Assembly: GCA_001796335.1 (NCBI GenBank)
Contig: MGMF01000021.1
Location: 62,001-126,000, forward strand
Length of the DNA: 64,000 nucleotides
Direction: 5' to 3'
DNA from: Chloroflexi bacterium GWB2_49_20
Lineage (GTDB): Bacteria; Chloroflexota; Anaerolineae; Anaerolineales; Villigracilaceae
The notes beneath the pieces were generated by a model. It was not told the origin of the DNA. It saw only the letters and a program-made list of their open reading frames with translations, and ran no database searches. Position numbers and translations under genes: made by a program. This document shows, in pieces, positions 50,225 through 59,344 of this stretch (positions are counted from its first letter, which is position 1; each line of letters starts with the position of its first letter).

Positions 50225-50376
50225 GGAAGGCGGGGAGATTGCCACCCTAAAAAGCATCGGGGTCTTCGGCGTCGCTGGGAGGATACGATAAGCCAGTGCG
50301 TATGTGCTCCTCGCACATATATTTTTTGTGTCATCGAGAGCATATACATTCAATTTGCGGAATGGATAAATAAGGT

Positions 50377-50721
50377 CTACTGTTTGGGTTGGGCAGAGAC
50401 ATCCAGGAATTGAGCCACGGCCTCGCGTAACATTTTTTCTGGAAGTGCACCCACCTGGCGATGTACAATCTTGCCATTAAAAACGAACAACATGGTTGGG
50501 ATCCCCTGGACTCCATATTTCATAGCCCATTCGGGATTTTCATCAGTATTGACTTTGGCAACTAAGACTTTACCCGCATTTTCTTTGGCAATTTTGTCCA
50601 GCATGGGGCCAACCATTTTGCATGGGCCACACCAGGGTGCCCAGAAATCAACGATTACCGGCAAGGGATTTTCCAGGACGGTCTTTTTAAAAGCAGCATC
50701 AGTAACATGAACAGGTTCCAT
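50377..50721 (-). CDS. trxA: Thioredoxin
   Basis: This 114-residue cytosolic thiol reductant has the redox motif WCGPCK after VDFWAPWC, then KVNTDENPEWAMKYGVQGIPTML with the cis-Pro. It is a typical thioredoxin of normal length. The ATG at 50721 lies 4 nt after the OsmC-family gene's stop and both are on one transcript; a longer start at 50754 would lie inside that gene. The partner reductase TrxB is encoded at 19.5 kb. Confidence 0.95.
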   Translation of the reverse strand: MEPVHVTDAAFKKTVLENPLPVIVDFWAPWCGPCKMVGPMLDKIAKENAGKVLVAKVNTDENPEWAMKYGVQGIPTMLFVFNGKIVHRQVGALPEKMLREAVAQFLDVSAQPKQ

Positions 50722-50725
50722 AATT

Positions 50726-51172
50726 TTAATTACTCCTTGTGTCGATGGTTTCACCAGGTTTCAATATACGATAATCGGATTTTATGCGAGCGGATTTTCC
50801 GAGCATGATACTGACTGAACAATATTTTTCTTCGGACAATTGGATCGCTTGTTCGACATCTTTAGTTTTGATGCTTTCACCCCATAAAAGATACATAACA
50901 TTGATATCTGTCCAGATCATGGGGTAAGTATCGTTCTTCATGGCTTCAATTTCGACTTTGAAATCAACCAGTTCGATCTTCTTTTTTTGAAGAATGGAGA
51001 CAATATCCATGCCTGTGCAGCCAGCCATTCCAACCAGGAGCAGCTGCATGGGTCCGACCCCGGGTACGTTATTGAGGGTCCCCATCTGAACCTGGCCTCC
51101 AGCCTCATTTTCCCCGATGAAATTCATGTCGCCTTTCCAAGCAGCCGTAATTTTTGTCCATCCTTCTGCCAT
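50726..51172 (-). CDS. OsmC/Ohr-family peroxiredoxin-like protein
   Basis: This 148-residue protein has the two redox Cys in the usual contexts: AGCTGMDIVSILQKKK and EKYCSVSIML. Family members reduce organic hydroperoxides or are induced by osmotic or oxidative stress. The GAGGGATT site before the ATG at 51172 decides the start; a frame extension to 51232 is rejected. It is transcribed together with trxA, a likely thiol donor. Divergent from ftsY. Confidence 0.9.
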   Translation of the reverse strand: MAEGWTKITAAWKGDMNFIGENEAGGQVQMGTLNNVPGVGPMQLLLVGMAGCTGMDIVSILQKKKIELVDFKVEIEAMKNDTYPMIWTDINVMYLLWGESIKTKDVEQAIQLSEEKYCSVSIMLGKSARIKSDYRILKPGETIDTRSN

Positions 51173-51271
51173 AATCCCTCTTTTCATAAAAAAGACGTAA
51201 TCTAAAAATGGATTCTTGGTTAAGTCGTACAAAAGTATAACATAAATGCGCTATGATATAATCTGCCCGCC

Positions 51272-52180
51272 ATGGTTGAAATATTCAGTCGTTGGAAGAC
51301 AGGTCTCTCTCGAAGTAGCAAAGCTGCCTTTGGGAGGGTTGCCAGTTTGCTTGGGGCAAGCGAAATTGCTGCGGATACCTGGAATGAGCTGGAAGCCATC
51401 CTTATCCAGGCCGACCTGGGGATCCATACCACCCAGACGATTTTGACTTCATTACAGGCAAGTGTACGATCCAAAGGGATCATCAAGGCAGCCGAACTCA
51501 GGCCATTGCTGGAATTGGAATTGCGGTCCCGGCTGGGAAATCCACCAAGCATAGAATTTGATACGCGGCCTTATGTTATTTTGCTGGTAGGTGTCAATGG
51601 ATCAGGTAAAACCACCAGCATAGCCAAGTTGGGATATAAATTTGCCGCAACTGGTAAAAAAATACAATTGGTGGCGGCGGATACATTTCGTGCTGCTGCT
51701 GTAGACCAACTCCAGGTCTGGGCTGAAAGGCTGAACCTACCGATCGTATCTGGACAGGCAGGTAGTGATCCCGGGGCAGTTGTCTATGATGCCTTGCAAT
51801 CTGCGACCGCAAAACAGGTGGATATTGTGCTGGTGGATACAGCCGGAAGATTGCACACACGCTTCAACCTGATGGAAGAGCTTAAAAAGGTAGTTCGTGT
51901 TACTGGGAAAGCCTTGGATGGAGCGCCACATGCAACCTGGCTGGTCTTGGATGCCACGACCGGCCAAAATGCACTGCTGCAAGCGCGAGCCTTTAAAGAA
52001 GCAGTAAATATTACCGGGGTCATCCTGGCAAAGCTCGATACTTCGGCAAAAGGTGGTATGGTGTTTGCCATCCAGGAAGAACTTGGGTTACCTATTCTTT
52101 TTGCTGGTTTGGGCGAAGCGCCAGATGATCTACAGTCCTTTGATCCGGATGCTTTTGTGAAGAGCATATTAAATACTTAA
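51272..52180 (+). CDS. ftsY: Signal recognition particle receptor
   Basis: This 302-residue SRP-GTPase docks ribosome/SRP complexes at the membrane. It has an N domain (about 1-95) and a G domain with VGVNGSGKTTSIAKLG (G1), DTFRAAAVDQLQVWAERL (insertion box), VDTAGRLHT (G3) and TKLDSSAKG-type LAKLDTSAKGG (G4). No acidic A domain is seen, a short form common in Gram-positives and Chloroflexi. A TATAAT box nine nucleotides before the ATG and no ribosome site suggest a leaderless transcript. prfB follows 27 nt later. Confidence 0.95.
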   Translation: MVEIFSRWKTGLSRSSKAAFGRVASLLGASEIAADTWNELEAILIQADLGIHTTQTILTSLQASVRSKGIIKAAELRPLLELELRSRLGNPPSIEFDTRPYVILLVGVNGSGKTTSIAKLGYKFAATGKKIQLVAADTFRAAAVDQLQVWAERLNLPIVSGQAGSDPGAVVYDALQSATAKQVDIVLVDTAGRLHTRFNLMEELKKVVRVTGKALDGAPHATWLVLDATTGQNALLQARAFKEAVNITGVILAKLDTSAKGGMVFAIQEELGLPILFAGLGEAPDDLQSFDPDAFVKSILNT

Positions 52181-52207
52181 TTTAGCGATAGTAGATTTGG
52201 AGGAAGT

Positions 52208-53291
52208 ATGCAAGATTTATTAGATAGATTATCCATGGCGGAATCGACAGTATTGCAGTTAATGGAGCGTCTTTGACGTTGCTGGAGCAGAATCGTCCAT
52301 CATAGAACTGGAAAAAGAAATTCAATCTCCCGATTTTTGGGATAACTCTACTTATGCCCAAGGGGTAATGAAAAAAACTACTGCGTTAAGAAACGATATT
52401 GAATATTGGCATCACTTTTTGCATAGACTCCGTGATACCAGGGAATTGGCAGCGCTGGATGACCAAAGTCTTCGGATCGATCTGGAAAAAGAAACCGAGG
52501 AATTGGAAAAAGAAGTGGAAAAACGGTCATTTACTGCAATGCTCTCGGGCAAATATGATTCAGACGACGCAATTTTGGCCATTCATGCAGGCGCTGGCGG
52601 GACAGATTCTCAAGATTGGACAGAAATGCTGATGCGCATGTACCTGCGCTGGGCAGAGATGCGGCATTTTGAAACGGAAGTAATGGATATTACGATGGGG
52701 GAAGAAGCGGGTGTAAAGAGCGTAACCCTTTCTGTAAAAGGGCGATATGCTTACGGGTATCTTCGCTCAGAAAAAGGGGTTCACCGATTGGTGAGATTAT
52801 CCCCATTTGATTCTGCGCACCGCAGGCATACCTCTTTTGCCCTGGTGGAGATCTTACCTCAAATCGCATTTGACAGCCATGAAATTCAAATTGATCCTGG
52901 GGATTTGAAAATCGATGTTTTCAAGTCATCCGGGGCAGGTGGACAGAATGTACAAAAAACCTCAACTGCAATCCGGATTACGCATATTCCCAGTGGTCTG
53001 GTAGTTACCTGTCAAAATGAACGCTCGCAAACTCAAAACCGTGAAAATGCAATGCGGGTGCTGATGGCGCGCCTTGTGGAAATCCAACAGGCGGAGAAAA
53101 GCGAAGAAATCGCGATTCTGCGAGGGGAATATACGAAAGCTGAATGGGGCAGCCAGATCCGCTCTTATGTCCTGCATCCTTATCAGATCGTAAAGGATCA
53201 TCGCACCGAATATGAAATGGGAAATGCCCAGGCAGTATTAAACGGAGATCTGGATGATTTCATGGAAGCTTATTTAAGCCAGGAAAAGTAA
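52208..53291 (+). CDS. prfB: Peptide chain release factor 2, with programmed +1 frameshift
   Basis: It is read as 52208-52273 joined to 52275-53291, 360 residues. The ATG at 52208 follows TTGGAGGAAG. After 22 codons comes CTT TGA C (52271-52277), and the frame moves +1 to GAC for DVAGAESSIIELE. Both frames carry conserved RF2 sequence. RF2 releases peptides at UGA and UAA. The tripeptide SPF recognition motif (VRLSPFDSAHRRH) and the catalytic GGQ in SSGAGGQNVQKTSTA are present. An annotation starting at an internal ATG (52368) would lose the N-terminus and the control element. Confidence 0.97.
52264..52277 (+). promoter_or_regulatory. prfB: prfB autoregulatory frameshift site
   Basis: An internal Shine-Dalgarno-like GGAG (52264-52267) lies three nucleotides before the slippery CTT, which is followed by the in-frame stop TGA and C. 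In E. coli this layout lets low RF2 levels favour a +1 shift. Confidence 0.93.
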
Positions 53292-53326
53292 AATTGCTGG
53301 TTGTGGATTGGCGGCTGAGTTGCTAC

Positions 53327-53355
53327 TTGACGCACCTGTACATCACCGCTATAAT
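53327..53355 (+). promoter_or_regulatory. rpmF promoter
   Basis: TTGACG (53327-53332) and TATAAT (53350-53355) are 17 nt apart. It lies in the 156-nt gap after prfB, leaving a leader of about 85 nt before rpmF. Confidence 0.75.
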
Positions 53356-53447
53356 CAGCCCGCTTGATTCGGGATTTGGAACCATTTGTTAGCATTCATC
53401 TCGGAAAGCCAAATATTAAAAAAGAAGAAACACTTAAGGAGTAAGGT

Positions 53448-53645
53448 ATGCCACCACAACCAAAACGGAAGATTTCCAAAGCCCGGCGCGATCGCCGTCG
53501 TGCGCATGATGCCCTCACCACCAGCAACCTGGTAGCATGTACCAATTGCGGAGAAATGGCATTACCGCACACAGTTTGCCCGAGCTGTGGTTTTTACAAA
53601 GGCCGCGAAGTTATAGACGTAAAGAAAGAAGAGAAAAAGAAATAA
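53448..53645 (+). CDS. rpmF: 50S ribosomal protein L32
   Basis: This 65-residue protein has the N-terminal PPQPKRKISKARRDRRRAHDAL and a Zn-binding CTNC...CPSC pair, the zinc form of L32. The Lys-rich end (KKEEKKK) is usual. It has its own promoter and an AAGGAG ribosome site. The rpmF-fabD order resembles the widespread rpmF-plsX-fab grouping, with plsX and fabH missing here. Confidence 0.96.
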   Translation: MPPQPKRKISKARRDRRRAHDALTTSNLVACTNCGEMALPHTVCPSCGFYKGREVIDVKKEEKKK

Positions 53646-53684
53646 CACCAAAAGGGCCGTGACAAACACGGCCTTTTGGTGTTA
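53643..53684 (+). terminator. Perfect stem-loop over the rpmF stop codon
   Basis: An 18-bp perfect stem (TAACACCAAAAGGGCCGTG and its complement) has a short loop and includes the TAA stop of rpmF. There is no T-run after it, and fabD starts 8 nt later. It may stop, slow or protect the transcript rather than end it fully. Confidence 0.55.
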
Positions 53685-53692
53685 TATGAGGC

Positions 53693-54664
53693 ATGAAACT
53701 AAATTCCGAAAATATTGCATTTATCTTTCCCGGGCAAGGTTCACAGATAGTGGGGATGGGTTATGACCTGGCTAATCAATTTGAAGTTTGTCGGGATATT
53801 TTTAATCAAGCAGACGAAATACTAGGGTTTGAATTTTCAAAAATATTATGGGAAGGACCGTCTGAAGCCTTAAATGATACTGTGAATACTCAGCCGGCGT
53901 TATTTGTGCATTCTTACGCGGCACTAAGATTATTTGAAAATGAATTCCCTGATATAAAACCAACTTACATTGCAGGGCATTCATTAGGGGAGATCAGCGC
54001 GCTGGTTGCTGCCGGGGCGATTACGTTTGAAAATGGTTTGAAACTTGTGCGCAAGCGTGGGGAACTGATGAAGGACGCTGGTGAAAAATCCCCGGGCGGA
54101 ATGGCTGCTGTATTGGGGATGGATGTGAATATCCTGGAAGATATCTGTTTTCAAGCCTCCGATGAAACAGGAAGAGTGCAAATTGCCAACGATAATTGCC
54201 CGGGGCAGATAGTGATTTCAGGAGACCAATCAGCACTCGAGCGGGCTATCGAACTGGCAAAAACAAAAGGAGCGCGCAAAATTCGTCCACTGGCAGTCAG
54301 TATTGCAGCTCATTCAACATTAATGAACATTGCCCAATTGGATTTTAAAAACGCTATTGAGAGCATTGATAAATTTAAAGACGTAGATGTTCCAGTCATA
54401 AGTAATGTTACAGCAATGCCAATGACACATTCCGGCGATTTAAAACTAGATCTTGTGGCACAGTTGACATCCAGAGTTCGCTGGACAGAATCGATTAAAT
54501 ATATTTATTCAAATGGAGTGTCCACTTTCATTGAAATTGGTAGTGGAAATGTTCTGACTGGCTTGCTTAAGCGAATTAACGAAGACTGCAATGGTTATGC
54601 GTTCGGAACATTAGATACCATCGAGGCTTTTAGGCGAGAAATGGATGTATCGACCGAAATGTGA
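53693..54664 (+). CDS. fabD: Malonyl-CoA:ACP transacylase
   Basis: This 323-residue enzyme loads malonyl groups on acyl carrier protein for fatty acid synthesis. It has IFPGQGSQIVGMGYDL (oxyanion), IAGHSLGEISALVAAG (Ser nucleophile) and SIAAHSTLM with the catalytic His, ending with EIGSGNVLTGLLKRI. The ATG at 53693 lacks a good ribosome site and lies just after the rpmF stem-loop, so its translation start is less certain than its identity. Confidence 0.95.
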   Translation: MKLNSENIAFIFPGQGSQIVGMGYDLANQFEVCRDIFNQADEILGFEFSKILWEGPSEALNDTVNTQPALFVHSYAALRLFENEFPDIKPTYIAGHSLGEISALVAAGAITFENGLKLVRKRGELMKDAGEKSPGGMAAVLGMDVNILEDICFQASDETGRVQIANDNCPGQIVISGDQSALERAIELAKTKGARKIRPLAVSIAAHSTLMNIAQLDFKNAIESIDKFKDVDVPVISNVTAMPMTHSGDLKLDLVAQLTSRVRWTESIKYIYSNGVSTFIEIGSGNVLTGLLKRINEDCNGYAFGTLDTIEAFRREMDVSTEM

Positions 54665-54674
54665 CACCTTTCAC

Positions 54675-54702
54675 TTGGGAGGGGCTATAATTAAATTATA
54701 AT
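54675..54702 (+). promoter_or_regulatory. Possible promoter for the aminotransferase-pckA pair
   Basis: TTGGGA (54675-54680) and TATAAT (54697-54702) are 16 nt apart. The leader before the ATG at 54753 then contains TGGAGAAG as ribosome site. Confidence 0.4.
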
Positions 54703-54752
54703 TAGCTCTCTAGTCACATAAGCATGTTATATACCCTAAATGGAGAAGTATT

Positions 54753-55985
54753 ATGAGTTTAAGCCAAGTCGCTCTTTCGATTGCTGAATCACCTACCTTG
54801 AGGCTGAACGAAGAAGCTCGTTTGCTTAGAGAACGCGGCGAACCTGTTATTCATCTTGGTATCGGGGAACCTAAAAATAAAGCTCCAATAAGCGCAATTT
54901 TAAGTTCTGCTGCCAAATTAAGCAGCGGAGATGTGAAATACGTACCAACAGATGGGTTGCCTTCTTTGAAAAAGGCAATTGTTCGGTATACGGAAGACCA
55001 ATACAATAGGATTGTAGAACCGAGAAATATAATTGTTTCTGAAGGTGCAAAGCAATCCCTTTTTAATATCCTCTTTACTTTATGTAATCCGCAGGATGAA
55101 GTAATTGTATTAGCGCCGTACTGGGTAAGTTATCCCGAAATTATTAAGATGATAGGAGCGATCCCTGTCATTGTCACTCCTGAAAATGGACGCTTTCTTC
55201 CAGGTTTTTATGAGATTGAACAAGCCATTAGTTCGTACACAAAGGCGATCATCTTAAACAGCCCCAACAACCCCTCCGGTGTTATTTATCCGGAAGATTT
55301 TCTTTCAAGAATTGTGGATTTATGCGAAAAAAAAGACATATATTTGATCTGTGATGATATCTACCATAAGCTTGTCTTCGATGGAAATATAGCTTCACCC
55401 GCCTATCAATTTTCGAATAAGGATGTAGAAAACACCAAGATAATTGTTGTCAATGGAGTGGCCAAGTTGTATGGAATGACGGGATTTCGAATAGGGTGGG
55501 TGGTGGCATCAAAAAAGATGGTTGAAGTGATGACCAATGTTCAATCTCAAACCACAACATGTGTTTCTCCTGTTATGCAGTCTGCTGCAGAAGGTGCATT
55601 AACCGGTATGCAAAGCATTGTTGAAAGTCTTAGATTGACAATGCAAAATAACCGGGATGTTTTAATGCAGGAATTAAGTGCATTCAGTGACGTCCGTGTT
55701 ACAAAACCGGAAGGAACCTTCTATGCGTTGCCTGACTTTAGAGCTTACCTGAGAGGCAGTGTGGCAAAAAACTCGATAGAACTATCCAATTTCCTCTTGA
55801 AAAAAACCATGGTAGTGACAGTGCCGGGCAAGGAATTCGGTATGGAAGGGCATTTAAGGATAAGTTTCGCTGGAACTGTGAAGAATATAACCGAAGGCAT
55901 CGAACGCATGAAGTGGGCTCTTGACCCCAATGCTCCAAGTGAAATATATATCGGTGATCGTAAACTGGTGAGGGATTGGCTATGA
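54753..55985 (+). CDS. Class I aminotransferase (aspartate aminotransferase-like)
   Basis: This 410-residue fold-type I PLP enzyme has LGIGEPKNKAP, TDGLPSLKKAI, the pocket segment NSPNNPSGVIY, CDDIYHKLVF and the Schiff-base Lys in NGVAKLYGMTGFRIGWV. The C-terminal substrate Arg is in HLRISFAG. It probably converts aspartate and 2-oxoglutarate to oxaloacetate and glutamate, which matches its coupling (ATGA) to PEP carboxykinase, an oxaloacetate user. Other donor amino acids cannot be excluded. GGAGAAG is the ribosome site. Confidence 0.92.
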   Translation: MSLSQVALSIAESPTLRLNEEARLLRERGEPVIHLGIGEPKNKAPISAILSSAAKLSSGDVKYVPTDGLPSLKKAIVRYTEDQYNRIVEPRNIIVSEGAKQSLFNILFTLCNPQDEVIVLAPYWVSYPEIIKMIGAIPVIVTPENGRFLPGFYEIEQAISSYTKAIILNSPNNPSGVIYPEDFLSRIVDLCEKKDIYLICDDIYHKLVFDGNIASPAYQFSNKDVENTKIIVVNGVAKLYGMTGFRIGWVVASKKMVEVMTNVQSQTTTCVSPVMQSAAEGALTGMQSIVESLRLTMQNNRDVLMQELSAFSDVRVTKPEGTFYALPDFRAYLRGSVAKNSIELSNFLLKKTMVVTVPGKEFGMEGHLRISFAGTVKNITEGIERMKWALDPNAPSEIYIGDRKLVRDWL

Positions 55986-57625
55986 ACAACATTCTGGACA
56001 TCAAAACCCCTGCCGAATCCCAGGCAGGAAGCATTCGAAGTGATTATGGGTTGGATAATTTGGGGTTAACCAACTTGAGGAAAGTATATTGGAACCTGCC
56101 TGTTGAAGCGTTGTATGAAGAAGCTATATTTCGAGGTGAAGCTCGAATTTCCCATAATGGGCCAATCATCGTCAATACAGGAAACCATACTGCCAGGGCA
56201 GCCAATGATAAATTTATAGTTCGGGAACCATCGACAGAGGAAAATATCTGGTGGGGTCAATATAACCGTCCATTTCCAACTGAGAAGTTCAATGAACTTT
56301 TCAGCCGTGTACAAGGATATTTGCAGGGGCGGGATGTTTTTGTGCAGGATTGTTATGGTGGAGCAGACCCTGACTATCAACTCCCTGTTCGAATCATAAC
56401 TGAATACGCCTGGCATAGCCATTTTGCGCGCAATATGTTTATTAAACCTCAAACAACTGAGGAATATCGGAGGCATAACCCTGAGTTTACCGTTATAGCA
56501 GTCCCGGGATTCAAAGCCTTTCCGCAAGTAGATCAGACACCATCCGAAACTTTCATCGTACTTAATTTTGATCAGAAGTTGTGTATTATTGGAAACACCG
56601 GATATGGTGGAGAGATCAAAAAATCCGTGTTTACTCTATTGAATTACTTGCTGCCATTGAATGATGGCGTCATGACCATGCATTGTTCCGCGAACGCTGG
56701 CAAGCAGGGAGATGTTGCGCTTTTTTTTGGCCTATCTGGGACTGGAAAAACCACACTTTCGGCAGATCCAAACCGTATGTTGATCGGAGATGATGAACAT
56801 GGGTGGAGCGACAATGGCATTTTTAATTTCGAAGATGGTTGTTATGCCAAAGTAATTGAACTTTCGGAAGCAACAGAACCTCAGATCTATGCCTGTACCA
56901 GGAAATTTGGTACGATCCTTGAAAATGTGGTCTACGATCCCGTCACTCGTATGATAGATCTTGATGACCCAAGCCTGACAGAGAATACGCGTGCTTCGTA
57001 TCCTTTAGATTTTATAGAAAATGCTGTTGTTGAGAAGCGTGGGGGACACCCAAAAAATATAATTTTCTTAACTTGTGACGCTTCAGGCGTTTTTCCTCCT
57101 ATTGCTCGGTTATCTGTTGAGCAGGCAATGTATCATTTCATTTCCGGTTATACGTCAAAAGTAGCGGGTACCGAGATTGGCTTGCGGGATGAACCAGAAA
57201 TCACCTTTAGCGCATGTTTTGGCGGCCCTTTCATGGTGCATAAACCTTCTTTTTATGCCGATTTGTTGAGAAGGAAGATAGAAAGATATAATGTCAAATG
57301 TTGGTTGGTGAATACGGGCTGGGTAGGCGGACCGTATGGTGTGGGTAAACGGATCAGTATCCATTACACCCGCGCTTTGCTAAACGCCGTTTTGGATGGC
57401 AAGCTGGAAAATGTTGAATATTATTCCGATCCAATATTTGGTTTCCAGGTACCTGCAGTTTGTGAAGGTGTTCCTGTGGAAGTACTCTATCCAGCCAAAG
57501 CATGGACCAACGAAGATGAGTACTGGAAAAAATATAGACAGCTTGCGTCCCGATTCGTCGACAACTTTAAGAAATTTGAACAGACAATCCCAAAAAATGT
57601 AATGGATGCGGGCCCCAAGATTTAA
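55982..57625 (+). CDS. pckA: Phosphoenolpyruvate carboxykinase (ATP)
   Basis: This 547-residue enzyme decarboxylates oxaloacetate to PEP with ATP for gluconeogenesis. It has RNMFIKP, the kinase-1a GLSGTGKTTLSADP (Walker A), the metal-binding LIGDDEHGWSDNGIFNFEDGCYAK and GGPYGVGKRIS. Length and motifs are those of the ATP-dependent class. The ATG at 55982 overlaps the aminotransferase stop (ATGA). The pair supplies PEP from aspartate via oxaloacetate. A weak hairpin may lie in the 167-nt gap before hflX, which is otherwise empty. Confidence 0.97.
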   Translation: MNNILDIKTPAESQAGSIRSDYGLDNLGLTNLRKVYWNLPVEALYEEAIFRGEARISHNGPIIVNTGNHTARAANDKFIVREPSTEENIWWGQYNRPFPTEKFNELFSRVQGYLQGRDVFVQDCYGGADPDYQLPVRIITEYAWHSHFARNMFIKPQTTEEYRRHNPEFTVIAVPGFKAFPQVDQTPSETFIVLNFDQKLCIIGNTGYGGEIKKSVFTLLNYLLPLNDGVMTMHCSANAGKQGDVALFFGLSGTGKTTLSADPNRMLIGDDEHGWSDNGIFNFEDGCYAKVIELSEATEPQIYACTRKFGTILENVVYDPVTRMIDLDDPSLTENTRASYPLDFIENAVVEKRGGHPKNIIFLTCDASGVFPPIARLSVEQAMYHFISGYTSKVAGTEIGLRDEPEITFSACFGGPFMVHKPSFYADLLRRKIERYNVKCWLVNTGWVGGPYGVGKRISIHYTRALLNAVLDGKLENVEYYSDPIFGFQVPAVCEGVPVEVLYPAKAWTNEDEYWKKYRQLASRFVDNFKKFEQTIPKNVMDAGPKI

Positions 57626-57792
57626 TAAGCTAACTAAATTTTTAAGGAAAGCATGAAACCATCCAGCGCCAATATCTATAATCTATTAAGCAGAAGGTTG
57701 GTTTTTTTTGTTATCCACCCTAATTGAATGAATTGAAATAATGAATTTAGTAAATTCAAACCAATTCTGATTTCTGATTATGAATCGAGGGT

Positions 57793-59166
57793 TTATTTAA
57801 TAGCTGTTTCATCTGTTTCATTTTGAACCTCGTTTTGAGTGGCGGAGTTGGAATCCAGCCAGCTATTGAATTGTGCCAAGACTCTTCCAGGAATACGACC
57901 TTGAATCAGAACATTGGTGCGTTCGTTCTCTATTCTGTCGATCTGCCCGGTTTCATGAAAAAGGGAAATTAACTGTCCCTGGTTATAGGGTAGTCTGACC
58001 TTGATCGGCACCATGTTTTCGTAAAGGACTTTGCGAATAAGATCCAGCATTTCAGGCAGACCGTCGCCTGTTTTGGCTGAAATTGCGACAGATTGGGGAA
58101 AAGAGGTGATTATCTCTTGAGCGATTTTGGGTTCTGCGAGTTTGTCGATCTTATTCAATACGTTAACAATCGGAATTCCTGATGCTCCAATTGCTTCAAG
58201 GGTTTCAATAACAGAACGGGCATGTCCTTGTGTGTTGGGATGAGATATGTCTATGATATGAAGAAGTAAATCTGCTTCAGAGATTTCTTCCAGTGTCGCC
58301 TGGAAGGCTGCAACAAGGGTGGTAGGAAGTTTTTGAATAAACCCGACAGTATCCGTTAAAAGAGCTTGGTATCCACCTTGTAATTCAACGCGTCTTGTGG
58401 TTGGATCAAGAGTTGCAAATAACTGATCGGCAACATAAACATCTGAATTTGATAAGAGATTAAGGAGAGTAGATTTTCCAGAATTCGTGTAGCCAACTAA
58501 TACTACAATAGGCAATCGTGAACTTTTTCTCTGAGATCGATATCTCTGCCGATGAGAACGAACTTTTTCCAACTCCTTCTTTAGATGAGAAATTTTATTG
58601 CGAATACTGCGACGATCCACTTCTAGTTGGGTTTCTCCGGGACCTCTTAAACCAACACCGCCCACGCTCCCTGCGCGACCGCCGCCTCCACCTGCCTGGC
58701 GAGCAAGGTGAGTCCATGCGCCTGTCAAGCGCGGAAGATAATATTCATATTGTGCCAATTCCACTTGTAGCATACCTTCGCTAGTATTGGCGTGTTGGGC
58801 AAAGATATCTAAAATTAATGCAGTGCGATCCAATACACGAACATCTTTTCCGAGAGATTTTTCAAGCTCGCGTTGGTGGCGCGGAGAGAGCTCATCATCA
58901 AAAATAATTACCTCGGCTAGAGTTTCTTCAGTTAAAGCTTTCAGCTCCATGACTTTTCCGGACCCGATAAAAGTTACAGGATTTGGATGTGCAAGGTGCT
59001 GGGTGAGTTGACCAACGACCGACAAACCTGCTGTTTCCGAGAGCAGGCTAAGTTCCAATAACGAATCCTCTAAAGAAAGAATATTTTTATTACCTGCAAC
59101 GGAAACCCCAACTAAGAATGCTCGCTCTCGTTTTTTAGTGGTTGGCTCTGGTATTTTTTTGGACAT
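57793..59166 (-). CDS. hflX: HflX GTPase, ribosome rescue
   Basis: This 457-residue protein starts with the HflX N-terminal domain: GLSVVGQLTQHLAHPNPVTFIGSGKVMELK and the glycine-rich RQAGGGGGRAGSVGGVGLRGPGE linker. The G domain shows LVGYTNSGKSTLLNLLSN (G1), DTVGFIQKLP (G3) and LNKIDK (G4). HflX splits stalled ribosomes under stress. A TATACT box sits 6 nt before the ATG and there is no ribosome site, in line with leaderless expression. Confidence 0.96.
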   Translation of the reverse strand: MSKKIPEPTTKKRERAFLVGVSVAGNKNILSLEDSLLELSLLSETAGLSVVGQLTQHLAHPNPVTFIGSGKVMELKALTEETLAEVIIFDDELSPRHQRELEKSLGKDVRVLDRTALILDIFAQHANTSEGMLQVELAQYEYYLPRLTGAWTHLARQAGGGGGRAGSVGGVGLRGPGETQLEVDRRSIRNKISHLKKELEKVRSHRQRYRSQRKSSRLPIVVLVGYTNSGKSTLLNLLSNSDVYVADQLFATLDPTTRRVELQGGYQALLTDTVGFIQKLPTTLVAAFQATLEEISEADLLLHIIDISHPNTQGHARSVIETLEAIGASGIPIVNVLNKIDKLAEPKIAQEIITSFPQSVAISAKTGDGLPEMLDLIRKVLYENMVPIKVRLPYNQGQLISLFHETGQIDRIENERTNVLIQGRIPGRVLAQFNSWLDSNSATQNEVQNETDETAIK

Positions 59167-59344
59167 AAGTCTAGTATATCCTTGGTTTGTTGTATTTTGT
59201 TAGCAAATATTGAAAACCAGCACGAGCAACAGAACCGAAAGCCAGATTATTATTAACTCGTTCCAACTTCTTTGATTGGATAAGCTTGAGTATATCCAAG
59301 ATATTCATATTTCAAAGACTAGACAATAATCTGATTTTTGCAAT

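Noticed and set aside
50074-50353. Two 88-91 residue minus-strand frames after murA
   Set aside because: They are open frames inside repeat copy B and its flank, without start signals or conserved sequence.
57626-57792. Terminator or small RNA between pckA and hflX
   Set aside because: Only a six-base complement with a long loop precedes the T8 run near 57704; too weak to call.
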